A stretch of 64,000 nucleotides of DNA from Flavobacteriaceae bacterium (GTDB lineage Bacteria > Bacteroidota > Bacteroidia > Flavobacteriales > Flavobacteriaceae): the NCBI GenBank assembly GCA_024644725.1, contig JAHEHE010000001.1, positions 1 through 64,000 on the forward strand. Direction: 5' to 3'. The notes under the pieces were generated by a model. The model was not told the DNA's origin, did not search any database, and saw only the letters and a program-made list of their open reading frames with translations. The position numbers were made by a program, and so were the translations under genes. Below, piece by piece: positions 50,065-57,762 of this stretch (within the stretch, counting starts at the first letter, position 1; each line of letters begins with the position of its first letter).

Positions 50065-50565
50065 TCATTTGAGTGCCTCCAGTGCGGCCTCATAATTTGG
50101 CTCCTGTGCAATTTCTGGAACCTGCTCGGTATAGGCCACGATCCCCTCTTCATCGATAACGACGATGGCACGGGAGTGCAAGCCCTTCATAGGTCCATTT
50201 TTAATGGTTACCCCGTAGCGTCTGCCAAATTTACCCTTCATGAAATCGGACATCGTAATGACGTTCTCGATTCCTTCAGCCGCACAAAACCGGGAGTGGG
50301 CAAAGGGCAAATCCTTGGACACATTTATAATGACCGTATTGTCAAGTCCGGCAGCCGCTTCATTGAATTTGCGCATCGAAGCCGCACAGATACCAGTGTC
50401 AATGCTGGGAGTGATATTCAGAAGAACCTTCTTGCCTTTGAAATCTTTCAGTTTTCCGGTGCTGAGATCCGTTTTGACCAATTTGAACTTGGGAGCCTTC
50501 TTTCCTATTTTGGGAAGTTTGCCGATGGTTTTGATTGGATTGCCTTTGAGTGTTATTTTTGCCAT
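50065..50565 (-). CDS. tpx: Thiol peroxidase
   Basis: 166-aa atypical 2-Cys peroxiredoxin that reduces peroxides with thioredoxin. The peroxidatic Cys is C60 in SIDTGICAASMRKFNEA and the resolving Cys is C94 in AHSRFCAAEG. No signal peptide, so cytosolic. A TAAATTTG box lies 29 nt before the start, making tpx the probable first gene of the long operon toward punA. Confidence 0.95.
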   Translation of the reverse strand: MAKITLKGNPIKTIGKLPKIGKKAPKFKLVKTDLSTGKLKDFKGKKVLLNITPSIDTGICAASMRKFNEAAAGLDNTVIINVSKDLPFAHSRFCAAEGIENVITMSDFMKGKFGRRYGVTIKNGPMKGLHSRAIVVIDEEGIVAYTEQVPEIAQEPNYEAALEALK

Positions 50566-50594
50566 GTTTGTCTTTAATTGATATTATACTCCTT

Positions 50595-50602
50595 CAAATT
50601 TA
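50595..50602 (-). promoter_or_regulatory. -7 promoter box (TAAATTTG, minus strand) for the tpx-punA operon
   Basis: Exact TAnnTTTG on the minus strand, 29 nt before the tpx ATG, in the gap after lpdA. No strong TTG at -33. Confidence 0.5.
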
Positions 50603-50643
50603 CGGAAAATAAAAACTACGCAGAGGTCCGTTGTTGGTTTCCT

Positions 50644-52032
50644 TTACAAATGAATCACCTCGTCATAAGCAGCTGCTACAGCTTCCATGACAGCCTCACT
50701 CATGGTGGGGTGAGGGTGAATCGCCTTGAGCACTTCATGGCCCGTTGTTTCAAGCTTTCGACCCAGGACGGCTTCAGCGATCATATCGGTCACACCTGCT
50801 CCAATCATATGGCAGCCGAGCCATTCCCCGTATTTCGCATCGAAAATAACCTTCACGAATCCTTCGGAAGCCCCGGCAGCTTTGGCCTTTCCGGATGCTG
50901 AGAACGGGAATTTTCCGATCTTCAGATCATATCCTTCTTCCTTGGCCTGCTTTTCGGTCAATCCTACACTGGCAATTTCCGGAGTCGCATAAGTACATCC
51001 GGGAATGTTCCCGTAATCGATGGGCTCCGGGTTGAGGCCTGCGATCTTCTCCACGCAGGTAATACCTTCGGCAGAAGCCACGTGGGCCAGAGCCGGTCCG
51101 GGAACGACATCACCTATGGCGTAATATCCGGGCAGGTTCGTCTGGTAAAAATCATTGACGAGGATTTTATCTTTGTCTGTCACGATACCCACATCTTCGA
51201 GGCCCAAATTCTCAATATTGGACTTGATACCAACCGCAGAAAGCACAATATCAGCTTCAACGGTGGTTTCTCCTTTCTTCGTATCCACTGTGGCTACCAC
51301 CCCTTTGCCCGAGGTGTCAACTTTCGTTACGCTGGATGAGGTCATTACCTTGATTCCCGATTTTTTAAGGGAACGCTCAAATTGCTTCGAGATCTCTTCA
51401 TCTTCCAGTGGAACCACATTGGGTAGGAATTCAATGATCGTCACCTGGGTGCCCATTGTATTGTAAAAATGAGCGAATTCTACTCCAATCGCGCCTGAGC
51501 CCACTACGATCATGCTTTTCGGCTGCTTTGGCAATGTCATGGCCTTGCGGTATCCAATCACCTTTTCACCATCAATGGGTAGAAAAGGCAGTTCCCTTGA
51601 ACGGGCACCCGTAGCAATAATCACATGATCTGCACTGTATTCGGTTACTTTGCCATCGGCATCGGTAACATCCACTTTCTTTCCGGCCTTGACCTTCCCA
51701 TTGCCTTCGAGGATGTCGATTTTATTCTTTTTCATCAGAAACTGAACCCCTTTGCTCATGGATTCAGCGACACCCCGGCTTCGTTTGATCACGGCGCTGA
51801 AGTCCTTATCGATTTCCTTCGCTTTGAGCCCGTAGCTGTCAACATGTTTCAAATAGTCATAGACCTGGGCGCTTTTGAGGAGTGCCTTGGTCGGTATGCA
51901 TCCCCAGTTGAGGCAAATTCCACCCAATTCTTCTCGTTCAACAACGGCTGTCTTAAAGCCCAATTGCGAGGCCCTGATGGCGGTTACATATCCCCCCGGA
52001 CCACTACCGATAATGATGATGTCGTATTTCAT
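50644..52032 (-). CDS. lpdA: Dihydrolipoyl dehydrogenase
   Basis: E3 flavoprotein of the 2-oxo acid dehydrogenase and glycine cleavage complexes, 462 aa. FAD motif IIIGSGPGGYVTAIRASQLG; redox disulfide C40-x4-C45 in GGICLNWGCIPTKAL; NAD motif IVVGSGAIGVEFAHFY; and catalytic His-Glu in the C-terminal AIHPHPTMSEAVMEA. No E1 or E2 genes are nearby. Its lipoyl substrate depends on lipA at 40454. Confidence 0.97.
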   Translation of the reverse strand: MKYDIIIIGSGPGGYVTAIRASQLGFKTAVVEREELGGICLNWGCIPTKALLKSAQVYDYLKHVDSYGLKAKEIDKDFSAVIKRSRGVAESMSKGVQFLMKKNKIDILEGNGKVKAGKKVDVTDADGKVTEYSADHVIIATGARSRELPFLPIDGEKVIGYRKAMTLPKQPKSMIVVGSGAIGVEFAHFYNTMGTQVTIIEFLPNVVPLEDEEISKQFERSLKKSGIKVMTSSSVTKVDTSGKGVVATVDTKKGETTVEADIVLSAVGIKSNIENLGLEDVGIVTDKDKILVNDFYQTNLPGYYAIGDVVPGPALAHVASAEGITCVEKIAGLNPEPIDYGNIPGCTYATPEIASVGLTEKQAKEEGYDLKIGKFPFSASGKAKAAGASEGFVKVIFDAKYGEWLGCHMIGAGVTDMIAEAVLGRKLETTGHEVLKAIHPHPTMSEAVMEAVAAAYDEVIHL

Positions 52033-52086
52033 TTATTATAGAATTATTTTCTTGTTGCAGCAAAATCGCTCCTTGATTTCGGACTG

Positions 52087-52094
52087 CAAATTTA
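52087..52094 (-). promoter_or_regulatory. -7 promoter box (TAAATTTG, minus strand) for lpdA
   Basis: Exact TAnnTTTG, 54 nt before lpdA and touching the last codon of the upstream permease gene. Confidence 0.4.
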
Positions 52095-53327
52095 ATCAAA
52101 TTTTATTGCTTTTACCGGACTTATTTTGCTGACAATGTATGAGGGTATCAACAGCATGAGCAGGCATAGCAAAAGGGTTCCCACATTGATAAGCACCCAG
52201 GCCGGAACACTGATATAAACCGGAGCCTCATTCACATAGTACGTTTCGGGATTCAGGCGTATCACCCCAAAATACTTCTGGATCAGGAGCAGGCCCAATC
52301 CGACCAGGTTCCCCCAGAACAGTCCCTTGCCGATCAGGTAAGCGGCGTTGTACAGAAAAATCCGGCGAATGCTCCAGTTCTGGTTTCCAAGTGCCTTGAG
52401 CACCCCAATCATCTGGGTCCGCTCGAGAATAAGAACGAGCAGCGCTGTAATCATATTGATCCCTGCGATCAGGATCATGACCCCAATGATCACAACAATG
52501 TTGGTATCGAAAAGGCTCAGCCATTCGAAGATGGCCGGGTATTTCTCAGCTGTGGTAAGGGCGTTTAGGGTCGGATCGATGGAACGATAGACCTCGGCGC
52601 CTGTATTTCGAAGACGATCAAAATCGTGAATGAAGACTTCAAATCCGCCGACCTGGTCTTTGTCCCATTTATTGATTCTCTGTATGTGTCGAATGTCTCC
52701 GATGATGAAAGTCTCGTCAAATTCCTCGAATCCGGAATCGAAGATGCCAACGACCTCGAATTTTCGAGAATTTGGAGCCAGGTTCGGATCGTCTTTCACA
52801 AAAAACATGTGAAAAATGTCTCCCGTCTCAAGTCGCAGGCGACCTGCCGTTTTATTCGAGAGTAGCACTTCATTTGAAAGCTCCTCGTCAAACCGGGGTA
52901 CTCTCCCGCGTTTCAAGTAGGATTTGAAAAAGGACCAGTCGTAGTCTTTGTCAACACCCTTGAGGACGATCCCTTCAAATTCGTTGGGAGTCCTTATGAT
53001 CCCTGCTTTGGTGGCAAAAACCTGTACTTTTTTTACGTTGGGGACGCCTTCGAATTCGGGATAGAAATCCTGGTTCCGCGATACCGGTGTAACCGTGACT
53101 TTGGAATTGTTCGCATCGTAGTGACTGATCTGAATATCCCCGTTGAATCCCGAAATCTTCTCCTTGATCTTTTTCTGGAGTCCAACTCCGGTGGCAACCG
53201 AGAAGAGCATGACTGCGATGCCAATGGCAATGGCGAGAATGGAAATACGGATGATCGGAGAGGAAACGCTATTTTTGTATCGCTTGGAAGCAATGATCCG
53301 TTTGGCAATAAACAATTCGTAGTTCAA
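52092..53327 (-). CDS. FtsX-like permease (LolC/LolE type) without adjacent ATPase
   Basis: 411-aa permease with the MacB/FtsX layout. One N-terminal helix (ILAIAIGIAVMLFSVATGVG, residues about 29-50) is followed by a periplasmic domain of about 200 residues and three C-terminal helices (IGVMILIAGINMITALLVLIL, LIGKGLFWGNLVGLGLLLI, VLINVGTLLLCLLMLLIPSY). The length and the RIIASKRYKNSVSSPIIRIS start resemble LolC/LolE, which pull lipoproteins from the inner membrane. With lolA in the window, a Lol role is attractive, but no LolD ATPase lies beside it. Confidence 0.87.
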   Translation of the reverse strand: MNYELFIAKRIIASKRYKNSVSSPIIRISILAIAIGIAVMLFSVATGVGLQKKIKEKISGFNGDIQISHYDANNSKVTVTPVSRNQDFYPEFEGVPNVKKVQVFATKAGIIRTPNEFEGIVLKGVDKDYDWSFFKSYLKRGRVPRFDEELSNEVLLSNKTAGRLRLETGDIFHMFFVKDDPNLAPNSRKFEVVGIFDSGFEEFDETFIIGDIRHIQRINKWDKDQVGGFEVFIHDFDRLRNTGAEVYRSIDPTLNALTTAEKYPAIFEWLSLFDTNIVVIIGVMILIAGINMITALLVLILERTQMIGVLKALGNQNWSIRRIFLYNAAYLIGKGLFWGNLVGLGLLLIQKYFGVIRLNPETYYVNEAPVYISVPAWVLINVGTLLLCLLMLLIPSYIVSKISPVKAIKFD

Positions 53328-53350
53328 CTTTCTTCTCTGCTAAATCCGAC

Positions 53351-53358
53351 CAAAAATA
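53351..53358 (-). promoter_or_regulatory. -7 promoter box (TATTTTTG, minus strand) for the FtsX-like permease
   Basis: Exact TAnnTTTG, 23 nt before the permease ATG at 53327. Confidence 0.45.
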
Positions 53359-53383
53359 CATATTTAATCGGATTTAAAGTGAA

Positions 53384-53890
53384 TCAAAGCGGAAGTCGTT
53401 TTTTGAGATTTTCGACGATGTTGAAGGCAGCCGGACAGATTTCTGTGTTTTTCAAAGTCAGATCGGTGATTTGAATGAATTTTTTTCGATCGGTGTGTGG
53501 GTATTCCCTGCAAGCCTTGGGGCGCGATTCGTAGATGAAACAGGCATTGTCATTCCCCAGAAAAGGACAGGGGGCCTGTTTGAGAACCATGAAATCATCC
53601 TCATCCCTTCGCAAATACTGACTTATAAAGCTGGGCTCTTTCAACTTGAGAACCCGTGCGATGCGACTTATGTCCTTGTCCGTGAAAATAGGACTCGTCG
53701 TTTTGCAGCAGTTGCCGCAACTCAGGCAATCTGTCTGGGCGAATTCTTCCTCGTGAAGCTCCTGTACAATGAGGTCAAGACGCTTTCTGGGCTTTTTCTT
53801 GAGCTTGTTGAAATACTTTTTGCTTTCGGCTCTTTTTTCCAAAGCTTTTTGAGGAAGATCCTTTAATAAATTTTCTATGGATGAAGACAT
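53384..53890 (-). CDS. YkgJ-family cysteine-cluster (CxxCxxCC) protein
   Basis: 168 aa. The metal-binding signature QTDCLSCGNCCKTTSPIF near residue 52 fits the putative Zn/Fe-chelating YkgJ domain, and the later conserved Cys are in PCPFLGNDNACFIYESRP and ACREYPH. The N-terminal 45 residues are basic and helical (KYFNKLKKKPRKRLDLI). The product is a small metal-site protein of unknown reaction. A TACTTTTG box ends 5 nt before the start codon. Confidence 0.88.
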   Translation of the reverse strand: MSSSIENLLKDLPQKALEKRAESKKYFNKLKKKPRKRLDLIVQELHEEEFAQTDCLSCGNCCKTTSPIFTDKDISRIARVLKLKEPSFISQYLRRDEDDFMVLKQAPCPFLGNDNACFIYESRPKACREYPHTDRKKFIQITDLTLKNTEICPAAFNIVENLKKRLPL

Positions 53891-53895
53891 ACGTT

Positions 53896-53903
53896 CAAAA
53901 GTA
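53896..53903 (-). promoter_or_regulatory. -7 promoter box (TACTTTTG, minus strand) 5 nt before the YkgJ-type gene
   Basis: Exact TAnnTTTG, separated from the ATG by AACGT. Leaderless or nearly leaderless transcript expected. Confidence 0.45.
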
Positions 53904-53910
53904 AAACATC

Positions 53911-53943
53911 TTGAAAGAAATCACGGGAAAATAATTAATTTTG
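53911..53943 (+). promoter_or_regulatory. Promoter of argS (TTG-N22-TAATTTTG)
   Basis: TTG at 53911-53913 and an exact TAnnTTTG at 53936-53943 with 22 nt between, inside the 17-23 nt range of flavobacterial promoters. Start codon 22 nt downstream. The best complete promoter match in the window. Confidence 0.65.
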
Positions 53944-53965
53944 CCGCTCATTAAAACAATTTCAG

Positions 53966-55741
53966 GTGATCCACAGCATTTTAGATCCGATAGTAAAAAA
54001 AGGCTTGAAAAGCATCTATGACGTAGAAATCGAGACCCTGGAATTCCAGGAAACGCGTAAAGACTTTGAAGGCGATGTGACTTTAGTGGTTTTTCCTCTG
54101 TTGCGGCAGATCAAAGGAAATCCTGCCATGATCGCTGAGACCATCGGAAATTACCTCCTTGAAACTTCGGAGTTGGTTTCAGGGTTCAACGTGATTAAGG
54201 GGTTTCTTAACCTGGTGATTACAGACGAGTACTATCTGAATTATTTCAATGCCCTGGAAAAAAATGAAAATTTTGGAAGGATCGAACCTGCCCCGGACGG
54301 GGATGCCATAATGGTCGAATATTCCTCCCCAAATACGAACAAACCATTGCATTTAGGGCATATACGTAATAACCTTCTCGGCTATTCGGTGTCTGAAATT
54401 CTGGCTGCTTCAGGTAAAAAGGTCTACAAGACTCAGATTATCAACGATCGAGGGATCCATATCTGCAAAAGCATGGTGGCCTGGCAGCACTTTGGAAACG
54501 GAGAAACTCCAGAAAGCACCGGCCTCAAGGGAGATAAACTGGTGGGCAACTACTACGTCCGTTACGACCAGGAATTCAAGAATCAGGTAAAGACATTGAT
54601 TCAGGAAGGGCTGGACCCCGAGGAAGCGGCCAAACAGGCACCCATTCTGCTTGAAGCCCAGGAAATGCTGAGAAAATGGGAGTCGGGAGATCCGGAAACG
54701 GTGGCACTCTGGAAAATGATGAATCATTGGGTTTACGAGGGCTTTGACGAAACTTATGAGGCCCTGGGAGTCGATTTTGACACGAAGTATTACGAAAGTG
54801 ACACCTACCTTTTGGGGAAGGAGTTTGTCGCCGATGGTCTCGAGAAAGGAATTTTCTACCGGAAAGAGGACGGATCCGTTTGGATCGATCTCACCGAAGA
54901 GGGCCTGGATGAGAAGATCGTGCTCAGAGCGGATGGAACAGCTGTTTACATGACCCAGGATATCGGAACGGCCATTCAAAGGATCGCTGACTTTCCCGAC
55001 ATCAACGGACTGGTATACACGGTTGGAAACGAACAGGACTATCATTTCAAAGTGCTCTTTCTGATTTTGAAGAAAATGGGCTTTGAATGGGCACAAAACC
55101 TGCATCACCTTTCTTATGGCATGGTGGATCTGCCTGAAGGAAAGATGAAATCAAGGGAAGGAACGGTTGTTGACGCTGATGACCTGATGACAGAGATGAC
55201 CAACACGGCCAGAGACATTTCTCGTGAACTGGGCAAGCTCGATGGCTACTCGGAAGTGGAGAAAGAGGAGCTGTATCGCATCATTGGTCTCGGCGCACTC
55301 AAATATTACATTTTGAAGGTGGATCCGAAAAAGAGGATTCTTTTTGATCCGAAGGAGTCGATAGATTTTAACGGCAACACAGGCCCTTTCATTCAGTACA
55401 CCTATGCCCGGATCCAGTCCATTTTGAGAAAGGCTGACTTTGACTACAGTGCGCCCGCAGAGAACCTGAGTCTCGATCCGAAAGAAAAGGACCTGATCAA
55501 GCTTTTGGAAGGGTTCCCTACATTGCTTCAAACAGCCGCCAAAAGCCTGAGTCCTGCACTGATCGCCAATTATACCTATGACCTTGTGAAAGCCTATAAT
55601 TCCTTTTACCAAACGGTTCCGATTCTCGGGGTAACAAATGATCTGGAGAAGAGGTTCCGGGTGCAGCTTTCTGAGGCGATTGGCTTTGCCATCCAGTCGG
55701 CCTGTTCCCTTCTGGGCATCGAAGTTCCATCCCGTATGTAA
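53966..55741 (+). CDS. argS: Arginine--tRNA ligase
   Basis: Class I synthetase, 591 aa. The start is a GTG at 53966: no ATG lies at the right place, and the product then starts (M)IHSILDPIVKKGLKSIY as expected for the family's N-terminal domain. The HIGH signature appears as NKPLHLGHIRNN near residue 125. The KMSK region is replaced by GKMKSREGT, as is normal for ArgRS. The DALR anticodon-binding domain lies at the C-terminus (ALIANYTYDLVKAYNSFYQT). Confidence 0.97.
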   Translation: MIHSILDPIVKKGLKSIYDVEIETLEFQETRKDFEGDVTLVVFPLLRQIKGNPAMIAETIGNYLLETSELVSGFNVIKGFLNLVITDEYYLNYFNALEKNENFGRIEPAPDGDAIMVEYSSPNTNKPLHLGHIRNNLLGYSVSEILAASGKKVYKTQIINDRGIHICKSMVAWQHFGNGETPESTGLKGDKLVGNYYVRYDQEFKNQVKTLIQEGLDPEEAAKQAPILLEAQEMLRKWESGDPETVALWKMMNHWVYEGFDETYEALGVDFDTKYYESDTYLLGKEFVADGLEKGIFYRKEDGSVWIDLTEEGLDEKIVLRADGTAVYMTQDIGTAIQRIADFPDINGLVYTVGNEQDYHFKVLFLILKKMGFEWAQNLHHLSYGMVDLPEGKMKSREGTVVDADDLMTEMTNTARDISRELGKLDGYSEVEKEELYRIIGLGALKYYILKVDPKKRILFDPKESIDFNGNTGPFIQYTYARIQSILRKADFDYSAPAENLSLDPKEKDLIKLLEGFPTLLQTAAKSLSPALIANYTYDLVKAYNSFYQTVPILGVTNDLEKRFRVQLSEAIGFAIQSACSLLGIEVPSRM

Positions 55742-55859
55742 CCCAATTGTCAGAGGTTCAAAGGGAGACTCTTTTGTCAAATGGCGGGAATTCGATACCT
55801 TAGTAGGCTCAATTCTCTAAAATACACGCCTTACAAGTGCGTTTTTTTAAGTTTATGTT
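55742..55859. other. Gap between argS and the DUF4468 gene
   Basis: 118 bp without a gene. It holds a weak stem (ACGC/GCGT around 55830-55842) followed by seven T, which may end argS, and the promoter box listed next. Confidence 0.35.
55848..55855 (+). promoter_or_regulatory. Possible -7 box (TAAGTTTA) 4 nt before the DUF4468 gene
   Basis: TAnnTTTA, 4 nt before the ATG at 55860. Same spacing as tatD, glyS and murF; the last base is A. Confidence 0.35.
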
Positions 55860-56390
55860 ATGATGAAAAGAAAAGTAATTATCCCCCTCTTCTTACTTTT
55901 ATCATTTTATATGAGTCAGGCCCAGCTGATCATGATTGATGGTGAGACCGGTGAGTTCAAATACGAAGAGGTCGTCCAGACAGCCGGCATGTCGAAGGGT
56001 GAAATTCAGGAAAGAGCGAAACGTTGGTTGAGCGAATACTACGTCTCCGAAGATTCGGTTCATGTAGACTCTGCAGGCATCAACAGGCTTTGCTCGAACA
56101 AAATCAAATGGATCCTGATCAAAAAAGGAATTGACATTGAAGTCTTTTTCGATGTCGACATCAAATTCAAAGACGGCAAATACAAATACGCGTTCTCTGA
56201 TTTCAGAGAGGGTAAAATGGTGAGAGGCGAATTGCAGAGCATGAGCCTGAAGACTTACATCGAAAGATTTCCTCAAGCCTACCACATTGGAATTGAAGAA
56301 CCTATCGACAGTGAGATTACCAAGGCCATCAACAGCTTGAAATACTTTGTCACCCATGGGGCGATGGAAAAACCGGAAGAAGACTGGTAG
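55860..56390 (+). CDS. DUF4468-like exported protein
   Basis: 176 aa with signal peptide MMKRKVIIPLFLLLSFYMSQAQ. The mature part (GEFKYEEVVQTAGMSKGEIQERAKRWLSEYY, then IKWILIKKGIDIEVFFDVDIKFKDGKYKYAFSDF) has the layout of the DUF4468 domain, a beta-alpha TBP-like fold common in secreted Bacteroidota proteins. Start may be either of two adjacent ATGs (55860 or 55863). Function unknown. Convergent with murF, 7 nt apart. Confidence 0.78.
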   Translation: MMKRKVIIPLFLLLSFYMSQAQLIMIDGETGEFKYEEVVQTAGMSKGEIQERAKRWLSEYYVSEDSVHVDSAGINRLCSNKIKWILIKKGIDIEVFFDVDIKFKDGKYKYAFSDFREGKMVRGELQSMSLKTYIERFPQAYHIGIEEPIDSEITKAINSLKYFVTHGAMEKPEEDW

Positions 56391-56397
56391 TTAATTG

Positions 56398-57693
56398 TTA
56401 GAGAAGTTCCAGAACCCGTTCCAGGGCCATACCCCGCGAAGCTTTTATCAAAAACGTAGTGTTTTCAAAATCAAGAGCGGCAAAGTGATCCGCAAAGTCC
56501 TCGTATTTTGGAAAAAACTTTACACGATCGCTTTCAAGGGCCACTTCAGCGAAATTCTCACCTATTAAATAGATCGCATCCACGTTTGTGGAATCGATGA
56601 GCTCGGCTATTTTTTGATGCTCCATGGCGCTGTCTGCACCCACCTCGAACATATCGCCCAGGACAGCGACTTTTTTCTTGGCTTCCAGTCCTTTTAAATT
56701 CGCAATGGCCGCCTCCATGCTGTTGGGGTTCGCATTGTAAGCGTCCAGGATAATCGTACTCGAACCCCTTTGAATCACCTGGGATCGGTTGTTTGAAGGT
56801 CGATACGATTCGATTCCTTTCGCTATATCCTCCATGTTAACCTCAAAGTACTTTCCAACGCAGGCTGCCGCCGCCATATTCTGATAATTGTAGGCTCCGA
56901 TCAAATCGCTCCTGATCTCTCGGCCTTCGAACCCCATCCTAACAAAAGGATCTGCGTCGATGAATCGAACATTACAACCCGGGTCATCGGCTCCTGACTC
57001 TTTCACATTGCCAATGACATAACGTTTCATGGATGCTGTCCGTTCCATCTGAACCGGGTCAGGAGCATTGACAAAAACAGTTTTATCATGTGCGGCCAGG
57101 TGCCTGTACATTTCCGTTTTTCCTTCGATGACACCCTGCAGGCTGCCGAACCCTTCCAGGTGAACCCTGCCAAAATTCGTTATGTAACCGTAATCCGGAT
57201 AGGCGATATCGCACAGCGCGGCTATCTCACCGGGATTATTGGCCCCCATCTCCACCACACCGATCTCAGTTGACTCATCCATCTGAAGAAGTGTCAGGGG
57301 TACCCCGATGTGATTGTTGTAATTTCCTTGCGTGGCCCAGCATCTGTATTTTTGGCTCAACACGCCATAGATCAATTCTTTTGTTGTGGTTTTCCCGTTG
57401 CTGCCGGTCAGTGCCAGGATAGGAACCCCCAGCTTTCGGCGGTGATACGTTGCGAGATTCTGAAGCGTCTTGAGCGCATCATCGACCAGGATCATTCGGT
57501 CATCTGTTTTGAACTTCTCATCGTCAATCACGGCATAAGCGGCTCCTTTGTCAAGGGCATCACTGGCGTAAACATTACCATTGAAATTACCGCCCTTGAG
57601 CGAAAAGTAAATGGAATCCTCGACATTGAGTCTTGTGTCTTTGACCACTTTGGGATGCGCGCAAAACAAGGAGTAAAGGTCTTCTATTCTCAT
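56398..57693 (-). CDS. murF: UDP-N-acetylmuramoyl-tripeptide--D-alanyl-D-alanine ligase
   Basis: Final cytoplasmic ligase of the peptidoglycan precursor, 431 aa from the ATG at 57693 (MRIEDLYSLFCAHPKV). A longer frame to 57741 runs through the gldJ terminator and is rejected. Motifs: SIYFSLKGGNFNGNVYASDA, the ATP loop ALTGSNGKTTTKELI near residue 95, VVEMGANNPGEIAALC, and ILDAYNANPNSMEAAI in the C-terminal domain. A TACATTTA box ends 4 nt before the start. Confidence 0.96.
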   Translation of the reverse strand: MRIEDLYSLFCAHPKVVKDTRLNVEDSIYFSLKGGNFNGNVYASDALDKGAAYAVIDDEKFKTDDRMILVDDALKTLQNLATYHRRKLGVPILALTGSNGKTTTKELIYGVLSQKYRCWATQGNYNNHIGVPLTLLQMDESTEIGVVEMGANNPGEIAALCDIAYPDYGYITNFGRVHLEGFGSLQGVIEGKTEMYRHLAAHDKTVFVNAPDPVQMERTASMKRYVIGNVKESGADDPGCNVRFIDADPFVRMGFEGREIRSDLIGAYNYQNMAAAACVGKYFEVNMEDIAKGIESYRPSNNRSQVIQRGSSTIILDAYNANPNSMEAAIANLKGLEAKKKVAVLGDMFEVGADSAMEHQKIAELIDSTNVDAIYLIGENFAEVALESDRVKFFPKYEDFADHFAALDFENTTFLIKASRGMALERVLELL

Positions 57694-57697
57694 GGGA

Positions 57698-57705
57698 TAA
57701 ATGTA
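57698..57705 (-). promoter_or_regulatory. Possible -7 box (TACATTTA, minus strand) 4 nt before murF
   Basis: It lies directly after the T-run of the gldJ terminator, so murF could restart transcription right where gldJ transcription ends. The last base differs from TAnnTTTG. Confidence 0.4.
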
Positions 57706-57738
57706 AAAAAAAGCTCCGTATCGTTTGGATACGGAGCT
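57704..57738 (-). terminator. Intrinsic terminator between gldJ and murF
   Basis: An 11-bp perfect stem (AGCTCCGTATC at 57712-57722 with GATACGGAGCT at 57728-57738, 5-nt loop), followed on the minus strand by eight U. It lies 24 nt after the gldJ stop. Confidence 0.92.
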
Positions 57739-57762
57739 CAATTTATTTTGACTCTGAGAGAT

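Noticed and set aside
55742..55859. Strong terminator after argS
   Set aside because: The only hairpin before the T-run has about four pairs; too weak to list as a terminator.
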